A stretch of DNA of 64,000 nt from Coccinella septempunctata. Taxonomy: Eukaryota > Arthropoda > Insecta > Coleoptera > Coccinellidae. Of the stretch, positions 46,656-59,259 are shown one piece after another. Position numbers and translations under genes: made by a program. The stretch is taken from the NCBI RefSeq assembly GCF_907165205.1, contig NC_058190.1, positions 29,353,345 to 29,417,344 of the forward strand. Reading direction: 5' to 3'. The stretch's first letter is position 1, and every line of letters starts with the position of its first letter. The notes beneath the pieces are model-generated. The model did no database searches. It had not been told where the DNA came from and worked only from the letters and a program-made list of their open reading frames with translations.

Positions 46656-48178
46656 ATATTAATTAATAAGGACTGTCTGTCAAAGTGTTTATCACAGAGA
46701 TGCGAGATCTGATTGAATTTAGATCATATTGTACACAGATGACTGAAACAATATATTTGTTCTGGGCGTAGTAAGGTTGAACAAGCGTACGGGTCTAGAA
46801 CTTGGGCGTTCTACATGAAATCCTATTCTAGCGAGTAGATGTGCCATTCAAGGGTCCATGAAGGAACCTCAAACAAACAACGCCCTTCCTGACATCAAGC
46901 TTAACTGTACCGAATTTATTCAACAAAACAGCATGATCTTACTCGAAAAAACTTCTCTGAACAGCCTACATTAGTCCGAGAGCTGGCAACGAAATTCGGC
47001 AAAAGTTTTGTACTGGCGCATAATTTAATATGATTTAGTATTGAGGGTGTACATAAGTCAGCACCAACTCTCAAGGTCAGGTAGTGGAACACCTAGCGGC
47101 GACGCGTTTTAATGTAGGTATATGAAATTACAACACACTCTACAAGTATTTTGTAATGATTGAAAATTATCACTAGTTCATAGAACAGAAAACTTGAAAA
47201 AGTGGTCAGATCTCATTTTAGTGAAGCGCGGTGTGTCAGTACACCACATAAGTTACTGCCTTGACTATGTTGTTTCAAAAGAATTGTATTGGCTGAAACT
47301 GCATTCACTGCTCAAATATCATATATTATTTGTGAATAAAATATTCAGACCAGATATCAATAGAAGAGAGGCAGCCAGCAGTCACCCCAAAATACGGATA
47401 TTGCAATTTTATATAAATCAAAGAGCGTCGCCGTCAGATGTTCCACTACCTGACCTTTTAGCGTGGGTGCTGATTCATATACACCATCAAAACTAACTCA
47501 TATTTAATTATGATCCATTACAAATATTTTGCCGATTTTCGTCGCCAGCTCTCGGAATATATGTCATTGTGATGTGTATGGCAATCGTATATTGGGTTCC
47601 AAGCAATGCATCCAAACTCCAGTTTGCTCGTCACAAATGTATTGAACAGCAAAATCATGGTTTCCGGATCAGAAAATATCTGCTATTACGCACGATGAAT
47701 TCATACATTCTTGGCCTCGTTCCAAGTAAATGATTAACACGAGGAAAAAATGTAAAACTTTGATCAAAACAACGCCAAGATCTTTTATCTCCGTTTTTTT
47801 GCTCAGGACGCTGCTATCAAGACTATAACTATACAATAAATAGTTCTTTTTCCTGGTGTACGTGGTGACATTGCACTCAAAAATGCTCAATGGTAGTTGA
47901 TTTCTGCCACACCAAATCAAGAATGAGTCCACAAAGCACGCTGCAGGAAACACAGTCTTCAATAGAGCCTATATCACCAAAGATTTTAAAATCGTCAGCA
48001 TGAGCCCATGCACGAATAGGATTAATTAGATGCATCCTCACTTGTTCAAACTTCCGGGAGTGGATAACTGTAGTGGAAGGCCTCTAAAATTCCCTGATCG
48101 ACTTTTTGTTACAGATCGTTATGTGAGAGGTTTGGCCAATTAGTTTCGAACTGTTGTAAGTTTTGCTTCAGATGGATC

Positions 48179-48376
48179 TTAATGGTGGATCAGTTCCTCT
48201 TCTGTTATTTTATATTCGATTATCCTATGGTCAGAGATTGATGATTTGGTCACCATTTCCCAAGCTTTAACACTTCTTCTGGAAGCTGCGTTGACCATTG
48301 TCACGTCCAGAACCCCTTTTCTTGCCCCAGTGGCAGAACCAGGTGTTGTCCCCACGTTCTTGAGATAGTTCTTCAT
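48179..48376 (-). pseudogene. LINE APE-type endonuclease C-terminal fragment in unit A
   Basis: GVLDVTMVNAASRRSVKAWE, then SSISDHRIIEYKI. The LDxT and SDHxxI motifs, about 25 residues apart, are the last two conserved blocks of the apurinic-type endonuclease of R1/jockey-type LINEs. Downstream the minus strand gives LQQFETNWPN-like sequence before stops. RT does not follow. Confidence 0.7.
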
Positions 48377-49384
48377 TCTGCCAGAGTTCTGCAGGCCAGA
48401 ATAATCTCCAATTCAGTAACGTTATTAGTTCTGAGATCTAAAATTCATCAATCAGATTTACCATTCAAACTTTATGCCCTGGGTATGAAGCCCCCTGTTC
48501 GAACATTGATCCTTTGTATTTTTCACTTTTCTGTTCTTCGTTCACTACCACATTATTTTTGGCAGCGAAGGGAATACAACACAAGAAATTCTTTGAGCTC
48601 TTTTTCTGGCAGAACTTTCGAGCTTTATTGCGTGTATATACACGCTTTTTCAACAACTTGGCATATGCCAAGATGTGCATAAGAGTTTTCGTCGATCACG
48701 GCTAGCCCTGCAAGATGTTGAGGTGACCACTTGCATTATATTCTTCTTATACTACCTGATATTCTAGTATCTATAGTATCACTCTATCTTGATGAACAAA
48801 TCCTCCCGGTTCCGACATCAGCTCAGCCGACTCCAGAAAAGCAGAAGGGGATTTTTACAGCAAGTCATGGTATTTCAATATCTTGAAATATATGAAGTAT
48901 ATGTTTACTCATATGATATTCGAATGAAAACTTCAGTTTTGCTTGTCTAATCTGGCTTTCTAATATCTTTTGTTCTGCTGGCGTGATAGATTTTCCTACT
49001 AGCTTAAGATCCATTCATATTTCGGATATTAGCTTCTCCAAAGCACTCCAGCTCTTTGACTTTGACTTTATGATGAGCTACTATTCCCTTGAGTGGGTCT
49101 TGACCTCTCAATAATCTCATTCCATTTCCAACTTTTGTGTATAATGTGGTATTGCAAACTTTGAAACCCCTGTCTTCCTGCATTCGAGGAAAGTATATCC
49201 TTTGTATCGAAGAGTTACAGTTACAGTTTGTTCGGCGCATCTGTCGAATCCCCCAGACCTGCTACCCCGACCAAAACGGTCTATTGTGGCACACAAACAA
49301 GCTCAAAGAGCTAAACTTCTACCTCCAGTGCCATCTTCCAAAGGGAAGAGGTGATAACAGAGGAGGAGTAGTTCATGAGTTCCC

Positions 49385-49460
49385 CTAGAACCAGCCTGAG
49401 CGAACCTTGTCTGCCGCTGGGCAGTCACTGAGGATATGCTCAATGGTTTCATCCTCTTAT
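49385..49460 (-). pseudogene. LINE C-terminal motif fragment in unit A
   Basis: The minus strand here corresponds to unit B EDETIEHILSDCPAADKF (51352-51405), similar to the ExxEHxLxxCP motif that follows RNase H in LINE polyproteins. Short and degenerate. Confidence 0.45.
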
Positions 49461-50272
49461 AAGCAAAGAGAGTACTTGTATATCGAAGAGCTAGGATGCA
49501 GGCTACGATTCATATTCAAACTCTTCTATCGAACTCGAGAATTTTATTCGCCGTCCATTTAACTACCCTGAGAGAGTAGTTGACTCTCCAGAGTGCCAAA
49601 TTGTTCGTAGGATAAACGTAGGATAAACTAACAACTGTGCAGTTAATGCATTCCTAATTTAAGTTATCTCCAGTGCACCACTCTCTCACATTCATTTGTT
49701 ATTAAAAAAAAACGAAAGTGAAATATATAACGTTTTTAAAATTATTACATAATCACTAAAGCTCTTCTTGACAAAAAGACACTTAAAGAGTGTTTGAAAC
49801 ATTCTGAAATACGATTCCCCAAGTGAGCAGTCTACAAACTAAGGATGATAGCCATCATAAATATAGAGGTGTTTTGAAAGATGAAAGTTGCAATAACTGG
49901 AGCCAATGTTATAATACGATCACGTCATCGAGTTCGAATAAGCCTACTGTACCAGATTCTAAAACATATGTGGCAACTACGCTGGACGCAACAACATGCT
50001 AATGGTGAAAGATTGAATAAAATTCGGACGCAGCATTGTGCTACATATGAAAACAAAATATACGCCGGACGCACTAATGGTAGGACCATGAAAGGACGCG
50101 ATAATGTGCGTATATCAACTTCTTTATTAATAAAGATATTTGAGATCTGAAACGACCAAACTACGTAATTTTTTGCGTAGATTAATATACTTCGATCAGG
50201 TTCCACCTAGGTAGCGTATTTCTAGGAGACGCAATAAGGTTGCTTTTTGAAAGGACGCAATAAAGTATGCCA

Positions 50273-50533
<261 letters not shown>

Positions 50534-53500
50534 ATCTGGCATACTTTATTGCGTCCTTTCAAAAAGCAACCTTATTGCGTCTCCCAGAAATACGCTACTT
50601 AGGTGGAATCTGATCGAAGTATATTAATCTACGCAAAAAATTACGTAGTTTGGTCGTTTCAGATCTCAAATATCTTTATTAATAAAGAAGTTGATATACG
50701 CACATTATTGCGTCCTTTCATGGTCCTACCATTAGTGCGTCCGGCGTATATTTTGTTTTCATATGTAGCACAATGCTGCGTCCGAATTTTATTCAATCTT
50801 TCACCATTAGCATGTTGTTGCGTCCAGCGTAGTTGCCACATATGTTTTAGAATCTGGTACAGTAGGATTATTCGAACTCGATGACGTGATCGTATTATAA
50901 CATTGGCTCCAGTTATTGCAACTTTCATCTTTCAAAACACCTCTATATTTATGATGGCTATCATCCTTAGTTTGTGGACTGCTCAATTGGGGAATCGTAT
51001 TTCAGAATGTTTCAAACACTCTTGAAGTGTCTTCTTGTCAAGAAGAGCTTTAGTGATTATGTAATAATTTTAAAAACGTTATATATTTCATTTTCGTTTT
51101 TTTTTAATAACAAATGAATGTGAGAGAGTGGTGCTCTGGAGATAACTTAAATTAGGAATGCATTAACTGCACAGTTGTTAGTTTATCCTACGTTTATCCT
51201 ACGAACAATTTGGCAGTCTGGAGAGTCAACTACTCTCTCAGGGTAGTTAAATGGACGGCGAATAAAATTCTCGAGTTCGATAGAAGAGTTTGAATATGAA
51301 TCGTAGCCTGCATTCTAGCTCTTCGATATACAAGGACTCTCTTTGCTTATAGGAGGACGAAACCATTGAGCATATCCTCAGTGACTGCCCAGCGGCAGAC
51401 AAGTTTCGCTCAGGCTGGTTCTAGGGGAACTCATGAACTACTCCTCCTCTGTTATCACCTCTTCCCTTTGGAAGATGGCACTGGAGGTAGAAGTTTAGCT
51501 CTTTGAGCTTGTTTGTGTGCCACAGTAGACCACTTTGGTCGCGGTAGCAGGTCTGGGGGAGTCGACAGATGCGCCGAACAAATTGTAACTGTAACTCTTC
51601 GATACAAAGGATATACTTTCCTCGAATGCAGGGAGACAGGGGTTTCAAAATTTGCAATACCAACATTAAACACAGAAAGTTGGAATAAGATTATTGAGAG
51701 GTCAAGACCCACTCAAGGGAATAGTAGCTCATCATAAAATCAAAGTCAAAGAGCTGGAGTGCTTTGGAGAAGCTAATATCCGACATATGAATTGATCTTA
51801 AGCTAGTAGGAAAATCTATCACGCCAGCAGAACAAAAGATATTAGAAAGCCAGATTAGACAAGCAAAACTGAAGTTTTCATTCGAATATCATATGAGTAA
51901 ACATATACTTTATATATTTCAAGAGATTGAAAGACCGTGACTTGCTGTAAAAATCATCTTCTGCTTTTCTGGAGTCGGCTGAGCTGATGTCGGAAACGGG
52001 AGGATTTGTTCATCAAGATGGAGTGATACTAGATACTAGAATACTAGGTAGTATCAGAAGAATATAATGCAAGTGGTCACCTCAACATCTTGCAGGGCTA
52101 GCCGTGATCGACGAAAACTCTTATGCACATCTTGTCCGCTTGCAGAATTCATACTTGATCAGGGTATATAGAGAGACACAATGCGAATTCCTTACTTCCA
52201 TCTGAGAGAAGTTTATGGCATAGACAAATAACCAAAGCTCTCATTTTTACCTCCAAAGACCAAAGCAGTTTTTGAGAATTCACAAATAATATATGATATT
52301 TGAGCAGGTAATGCAGTTTCAGCCAATATAATTCATTTGAAACAACATCGTCAAGGCAGCAACTTATGTGGTGTACTGACACACCGCGTTTCACTAAAAT
52401 CAGATCTGAACAGTTTCTCAATACTAAATCATATTAAATTATGCGCCAGTACAAAACTTTTGCCGAATTTCGTTGCCAGCTCGTTGTTGAATAAATTCGG
52501 TGCAGTTAAGCTTGATATCAGGAAGGGCGTTGTTTGTTTGAGGTTCCTTCATGGACCCTTGAATGGCACATCTACTCGCTAGAGTAGGATTTCATGTAGG
52601 ACGTCCAAGTTCCAGACCCGTATGCTTTTTCAACCTTACTACGCCCAGAACAAATTTATTGTTTCAGTCATCTGTGTACAATATGATTTGTTCTGAATTC
52701 AATCTGATCTCGCATCTCTGTGATATACACTTTGACAGACAGTCCTTATTAATTAATATATTACAAGGACACTACATATATACAAGAGTTCACATAATTT
52801 GTAGAACTTTTTAATTTTTGTGGTAATGTCACTTCTAATCCCACAGCACTCAGAATACAAAAGGTCATGGCAAAAGGAGTAATCAACCCCACAATATCGC
52901 TCAATAAGCCAGACGGATAATTCACCGAAGGAGAACAGGAACGATCTTTCAGTTTTCCCAAAACAACCTTCACAGGTAGTAAACCCATAACTAGAATCGA
53001 TACAGCAATATAGACCAAGAATCCTCGTAAGGAAGATTGGGATATTTAAAACACAAAAGCCAGATTAGACATGCAAAACTGGAGTTTTCATTCGAATATC
53101 ATATGAGTAAACATATACTTCATATATTTCAAGAGATTGAAATACCATGACTTGCTGTAAAAATCCTCTTCTGCTTTTCTGGAGTCGGCTGAGCTGATGT
53201 CGGAAACGGGAGGATTTGTTCATCAAGATGGAGTGATACTATAGATACTAGAATATCAGGTAGTATAAGAAGAATATAATGCAAGTGGTCACCTCAACAT
53301 CTTGCAGGGCTAGCCGTGATCGACGAAAACTCTTATGCACATCTTGTCCGCTTGCAGAATTCATACTTTATCAGGGTATATAGAGAGACACAATGCGAAT
53401 TCCTTACTTCCATCTGAGAGAAGTTTATGGCATAGACAAATAACCAAAGCTCTCATTTGTACCTCCAAAGACCAAAGCAGTTTTTGAGAATGATAAAGCT

Positions 53501-53788
53501 CGCATATATTTCAATTAGGCTGTATATACACGCAATAAAGCTCGATGAAGTTCTGCCAGAAAAAGAGCTCAAAGAATTTCTTGTGTTGTATTCCCTTCGC
53601 TGCCAAAAATAATGTGGTAGTGAACGAAGAACAGAAAAGTGAAAAATACAAAGGATCAATGTTCGAACAGGGGGCTTCATACCCAGGGCATAAAGTTTGA
53701 ATGGTAAATCTGATTGATGAATTTTAGATCTGAGAACTAATAACGTTACTGAATTGGAGATTATTCTGGCCTGCAGAACTCTGGCAGA

Positions 53789-53986
53789 ATGAAGAACTAT
53801 CTCAAGAACGTGGGGACAACACCTGGTTGTGTCACTAGGGCAGGAAAAGGGGTTCTGGACGTGACAATAGTCAACGCAGCTTCCAGAAGAAGTGTTAAAG
53901 CTTGGGAAATGGTGACCAAACCATCAATCTCTGACCATAGGATAATCGAATATAAAATAACAGAAGAGGAACTGATCCACCATTAA
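53789..53986 (+). pseudogene. LINE APE-type endonuclease C-terminal fragment in unit B
   Basis: GVLDVTIVNAASRRSVKAWE and SISDHRIIEYKITEEELIHH, the same as in unit A with a few substitutions. The frame closes immediately after, with no RT. Confidence 0.7.
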
Positions 53987-54705
53987 GATCCATCTGAAGC
54001 AATACTTACAACAGTTCGAAACTAATTGGCCAAACCTCTCGCATTACGATCTGGAACATAAAGTCGATCAGGGAATTTTGGAGTTTACATAATTTGTAGA
54101 ACTTTTTAATTTTTGTGGCAATGTCACTTCTAATCCCACAGCACTCAGAATACGAAAGGTCATGGCAAAAGGAGTAATCAACCCCACAATATTGCTCAAT
54201 AAGCCAGACGGATAATTCAACGAAGGAAAACAGGAACGATCTTTCAGTTTCCCCAAAACAACCTTCACAGGTAGTAAACCCATAACTAGAATCGATACAG
54301 CAATATAGACCAAGAATCCTCGTGAGGAAGATTGGGATATTTAAAAGACGATGTTTGGAGTGGGCCATGAACACCTTCAATCTATATAGATCACCAGAAG
54401 TGTAAATAAAAATGCTAGAAGAGATTCGTCTTCATCTTCTGAAGATAACCAGAAGCTGCTTAGAATGTCTCATATACACAGAAAATGGAGAAGGACAAAA
54501 GTTCCCTTCACACCAAAATGGGGACCCACAATCTTCAAGAACAAATAATTCAACATCGTTTCTATTGAAGACGATGAAGAAAGTAGTAGATAACAACAAA
54601 AGAACATAGAATATGGAGAATACACCAATTCACAAATGCCAGATGGCCTACAGGACGACCGATCAACAAAAACTGCTCTGTATGACCGTATGACTCTATA
54701 GCTAG

Positions 54706-54768
54706 GTTCCTGGTCCCTCGGGAACTAAAGGAAATGAAGAGGCAAATACACTTGCCTCTAGCAACAAG
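54706..54768 (+). pseudogene. RNase H-like fragment in unit B
   Basis: VPGPSGTKGNEEANTLAS, as in unit A. It lies 3' of the endonuclease fragment, while the C-terminal motif is 5' of it (51352), so the LINE pieces are out of normal order. Confidence 0.55.
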
Positions 54769-55534
54769 GGCAGTTGATGTTTACTCATCCAGTGGAATAA
54801 AAAAATTTTAATTCACAAGTGAAATGAGATGACATAAGCATAAGCGGATGAAGCGATACCTTTCATGTCAATTTATAAATCTGATAATTCTCTTGAAAGT
54901 GTTATCGTTTGATTTCTAATTGAAGTGGAATAAAATTCAGGTGAGTTATAATTTTTTTTCATTCGAAAAAATAATAATGACAATATCAGTTAAAAGAACA
55001 CCATAAGGGCACTTCAATCGGACCTGCTATTGCTCTAGAGACAGAATTCAATTCTTCCCCTAACAGACTTTCGGGATGACCTTGGAGCCTAGGAAGCTAA
55101 ATCATTTCAGTTGTGCAAATACAACTTGGTTTATTTGTATACACAGTTGCCAGATTTAGGACGCAACATTATGCGTCGTGTGAGAGATGTATATTGACTG
55201 TATATCAGTTTTCATCATTTGAAGCGCCCCCGAAGCGGAATTGGCGTGAACTAAAAATATACTTTAGGTTTCAGGAGAAGCACTTTACTGCGTCTGGAGA
55301 TATGTTTTTTAACATAGAATAACTCTTTTATCAAAAGATGAATGAAATCTATAGTTGTTCCAAAGATAGCTCTCGACGTCCTTCACGATTTGCGACCACC
55401 CCTGTCGTTGAATCCCTCGAAATACCAGAGAAAACTTTGAAAAACAATGCTGCGTCCGGTATACGGACGCAGTATTATTCAGGACGCAATAGTGTATGGC
55501 CCAAAGACAATGTATGGACGCAACATAGTATGCT

Positions 55535-55538
<4 letters not shown>

Positions 55539-55595
<57 letters not shown>
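55539..55595. repeat. (TA)n tract on the right of unit B
   Basis: A pure TA run directly abutting the terminal GGAT of unit B. Confidence 0.95.
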
Positions 55596-55597
<2 letters not shown>

Positions 55598-55614
55598 TTT
55601 GTTCGACCGCATAT

Positions 55615-55785
55615 ACAGACCCAAAACGGTATACTCGACCGACTTTTCAGTCCAAAAGTGACGTTGTCAGACCCGGCTCCGGGTCTGGTAACGTTCGACC
55701 ATAGAATCGTTATAAGGGGGGTTAGGGGATGCTAGGGGTGAATTTTCAGGTGGGTCTGAAAAGTCGGTTATACTCGTTATTATAT
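55615..55785. mobile_element. small TIR element or MITE
   Basis: GTATACTCGACCGACTTTTCAG (about 55630) is inverted at about 55758-55781 (CTGAAAAGTCGGTTATACTC). Inside is the near-palindrome CAGACCCGGCTCCGGGTCTG (55669-55688) and a GGGG-rich stretch. The exact ends and target duplication were not determined. Confidence 0.6.
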
Positions 55786-57186
55786 ACAGAAAACTTCAGG
55801 GTTTGGCCAGTGCGAGGGCGCTTCGAGCGACATGAACTTGATGTATATAATCCGCATAGTTGACCGACGCATCTAGTCCGAAAATTTGGCAACGCTGCAG
55901 TTGAAGAGCTTGAGAATTTATTTTGTCATCTTTTCGATTTATACACCTCAAATGTACTACAAGAAAACTTATACGATCCCGGTATGATGAACTGTCGTCA
56001 TGAGAAATATTCAATGACGATATTTTGAATTGAATTGAAGTGGTGCTATTGAATTCTTTTCGTATACGAACTATAATAGCACACGTATGGAAACTTATAC
56101 AAGCCCGATTGAGTGAAGTGAAGCGACCTAATTTCAGGAGCACGTTTAGGATCCTATGCACAAAAATTGTATTTTCACCACACCCTACTCGACCCTCTGT
56201 CGTGTTTACGAATTTACGAATTTCCTGAACATCATTGTAGTTATATTTGGTTGACTTGACAGGAGCTCTTTTCCAGAAATTTTTCAGAAGATCAATATAC
56301 AAAAGCAATGGAGATTTTGTACTCCTACCACAGTGATAAAAAGGTTTTTTTCAGTATGAAGTCCTTATATTCTTGAAAAACTATTCTTGAAAACTCTATC
56401 TCTGGTATTCTTCAGCAACTTCATTTTTGTTTGAATCATAGAGATGAAATATTGGAAATTACTCGAGTATCCCGAACTAACAATTCTTCAGTTAAGGAGG
56501 TGGAAGGGTATTCCTCAGTCAAACTTTCAATTTAATCATTTATAAAAATACACATAAAAATTATTATCAATTCAGAGGAGTTTCAGTTACACGATTGGTT
56601 TTCGCCTATAGGTACAAGTTAATTTACAGAGTGATGTGATACCTAATATAAGTTTAATATAGATATTTGAATTAGCTTGAGCTGAAATGAACAGATGATA
56701 TAATATACCAAAATAAATCAAAACACCTAAAAACTGTCTCTCACCAATTTATTCTACAAGAACTACCGGTTTCGGGATGACTAATCGCATCCCATCTTCA
56801 GGTTCCAACACCAGAAACGCTGTTATGAGCCTCTGGACTTTAAAAACCTACTGGGATGTCAATAATTCTGGAAAAGACCATAGTGATTTTTCAAAGTTTG
56901 ACATTTAGAATTTTTTTGGAACTCATCTATGTCTTGAAATTTTTACTTCTCGTAACTAGTTAATTATTTTGCAACTGTTGCGATAAACTAAAATTAAATA
57001 CCTTCAGTGACGACTGAGACGATTTAAAAGGAATCTGCGAGGAACGTTTGACTATTGACGGCAGAGGGTAGAGTAGGGTAAAGTTAAAATTAATTTTTTT
57101 TTGGCGAAGATGCTGACTTCATCGGACGTTTATAGTTTTGCGGACGTGTGATAATCTAGTTTGCATACAAAAAGAATTCAATAACA
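55786..57186. other. stretch without a recognised gene
   Basis: A 170-codon minus frame (56308-55796) is open but has no motif that I recognise and overlaps a TE-rich region. It is recorded here rather than called a gene. Confidence 0.35.
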
Positions 57187-57790
57187 CCACTCAGATTCTA
57201 TTCAAAAAATTGTGATAACTTTTTCTTTCAAGGTGTTCCAGACATAAAAATCCAAATGCGTAAGGTCGGGGCTTCTTTTTGGCCATCTTACCGGACTGTA
57301 CCTTCCAATCCATTGCACCCCAAAATATTAATTCCCGTACATTCCGGCTATTATGAGCTGGGCAGCCATTTATTTGAAACCAGACATTTTCTCCAATATG
57401 TCTGTCAAGATGCTTTGGATCAATCGGATCGGGAAATATTACTCGTCCGAAAAGTTCACTTCTCATGACTGCTAACCACACGTTGACCCTCAACTCATGT
57501 ATGGAAACTCCCATGCGACCATGGTTTCTCATTTTCAACATGAGTTGAGGGTCAACGTAAGATGGCCACAAAGAGGCTCCGACCTTACGCCTTTGGATTT
57601 TTATGCCTGGAACACCTTGAAAGGAAAAGTTTATTGAATTAGCGTTCAGACTCGAGAGGTCCTGATCGAAAGAATAACATTGTGTTATGCTGAAATGAGT
57701 CAGAAACTTCGCAGGGTTGCAGATTCACTACAAAAAAGATGTATAAAATGTATTGAATAAGGCGGTGGCATTTCGAGCAATTATTACGAG
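57187..57790. pseudogene. IS630/mariner-type transposase relic rearranged into inverted pieces
   Basis: Minus 57571-57290 reads VNVWLAVMRSELFGRVIFPD, then NVWFQINGCPAHNSRNVREL (second catalytic region, with Asp replaced by Asn). Plus 57555-57780 reads GSDLTPLDFYAWNTLKGKVY, then VLIERITLCYAEMSQKLRRV, ADSLQKRCIKCIE and HFEQ. The block CCGACCTTACGC(C/A)TTTGGATTTTTATG appears in both orientations, and an inverted pair of TTGACCCTCAACTCATG lies at about 57484 and 57540. It is the same family as 28382-29437, broken by an inversion or fold-back event. Confidence 0.75.
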
Positions 57791-59221
57791 TATAAGTACT
57801 AGTAGCAATTTGTTTTCTTTACATGTTTTCATAAAATCTATATCATTAAAATTTAGTTTATTCATTTGGGTTATTTGATTTTGCAGATAAATTCATGATT
57901 TCCATGTGAATAATTTTAGTATTCAATCATTCAATCAAATTAAGGTTTGGAATGCGTCGAGTTTTTCGTTGTTATCTTGTTAGCCATTATATTCATATGT
58001 TAACACTTTGTCCTTAACCGTATATTTCACAACTGGAACCGTCTCCCTGAATGCGTAGTGCGATCGACCTCGGTAAACGGTTTCAAAAACAGTTATGACA
58101 GGTAGAAGTCCTCTCTGTGAGGAACTGTGGTGTTATATCTAATTTTGTTTTCTTTTTTGTATATGATATTTCAGTTTTGTATTTTTCGCTTTCATTTTCG
58201 TTTATCCACACAGTTTATGTATGCATGTATGTAATCTATAACAATTTTCTCATTTTTGTTTGTGTTATTTCATTTCAGTCTTTCGCATTAATGAATGATT
58301 GTACCTATCGAGGAAAGCTATTACGATTATTCTGGTTTTAAAGTTTGTTTTGGAATATTTCACATCTCATACCTATTCATTGACGCGATATTTATAGGAA
58401 TGAATTAGATTTTTCTGTTTTTCATTTCAATTTGGAAAATACATTAGAGGAGGAATTCTGGGCTTGGCACGGACTTCTTGGAAAGTGAAACAGTTATTTT
58501 CAATTCGACATACAGAATGATATGATGAAACTGAACACGTTGAATTAGGTGTGATGAGTCTGGCTCTGAAATATTAAAATAATTCATATTTCGCTCTCTA
58601 GATCTCAATTTTTGTAAACAGTGTTTCAATAAATTTTGTTGATTTTTGACTCATTTTTATGATAGTTGGAGTACTTGCACGAATTTCAGGAACCCCCTTA
58701 TAGATTTCAGAAGGAAGCTAAAAATTAATTTTTCATATTTTATTACAATCATTTTATGTATACAGCCTCTCAAGGTTATGTTATTAATGGATCAAAATTT
58801 GGGAAGAATCTGTTAAAAAGGAATTTGCTTCATGAGAATATTGAGACAATACTTCTTTCTCAACAAACTCACACATATATGAATTTCTATCGTAACACCT
58901 ACTTTTTCGCGTCATTTTATACATCGAAATTGTCGGCTCCAGTCCCGTCACACTGGCAACAGCGCCGGGATCGTGAACGTTGGCCATATTTACCGCTGGA
59001 GTATATGTGGGATTGTAAAGTTGGTGCAATGTCTCGGGTTTGGAAAATATTATCGATTATGCTACTTTTTTAAATGAAGGAATTTTTTTCCCCTCTAAGT
59101 GTGCCTAAGGAGTTATAATTCTCATTAACGTTATTTCATCATATATACTCGAAGAAAACATTCGGATCATGTGGGTCTCAGGTCGCCTTAGAAACGTATC
59201 GGGACTGGAAACGTCTATTGG

Positions 59222-59225
<4 letters not shown>
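57791..59225. other. stretch without a recognised gene
   Basis: AT-rich. The open frame 58756-59073 has no recognised motif. Confidence 0.4.

Positions 59226-59255
<30 letters not shown>
59226..59255. repeat. (TA)n tract on the left of unit C
   Basis: A short TA run abutting the left TIR of unit C at 59256. Confidence 0.92.

Positions 59256-59259
<4 letters not shown>

Larger units (their letters stand above)
50534..55538 (-). mobile_element. (TA)n-associated TIR element, unit B (5.0 kb, inverted)
   Basis: An inverted copy of A: TIRs at 50534-50556 and 55516-55538 (GGACGCAACATAGTATGCTG...). It is 1.2 kb shorter than A through internal deletions, mainly the region corresponding to about 46.7-48.1 kb of A. 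Parallel frames (for example 50603-50884 against 49925-50206) differ at only a few residues. (TA)n abuts both ends. Confidence 0.78.

Noticed and set aside
47194..47496. A 100-codon plus frame in unit A, partly repeated in B
   Set aside because: Shared only because the DNA is duplicated; no homology and it is broken in C.
55796..56308. A 170-codon minus frame next to unit B
   Set aside because: Long for chance, but no motif, signal or splice evidence was found; noted as an uncharacterised stretch rather than a gene.
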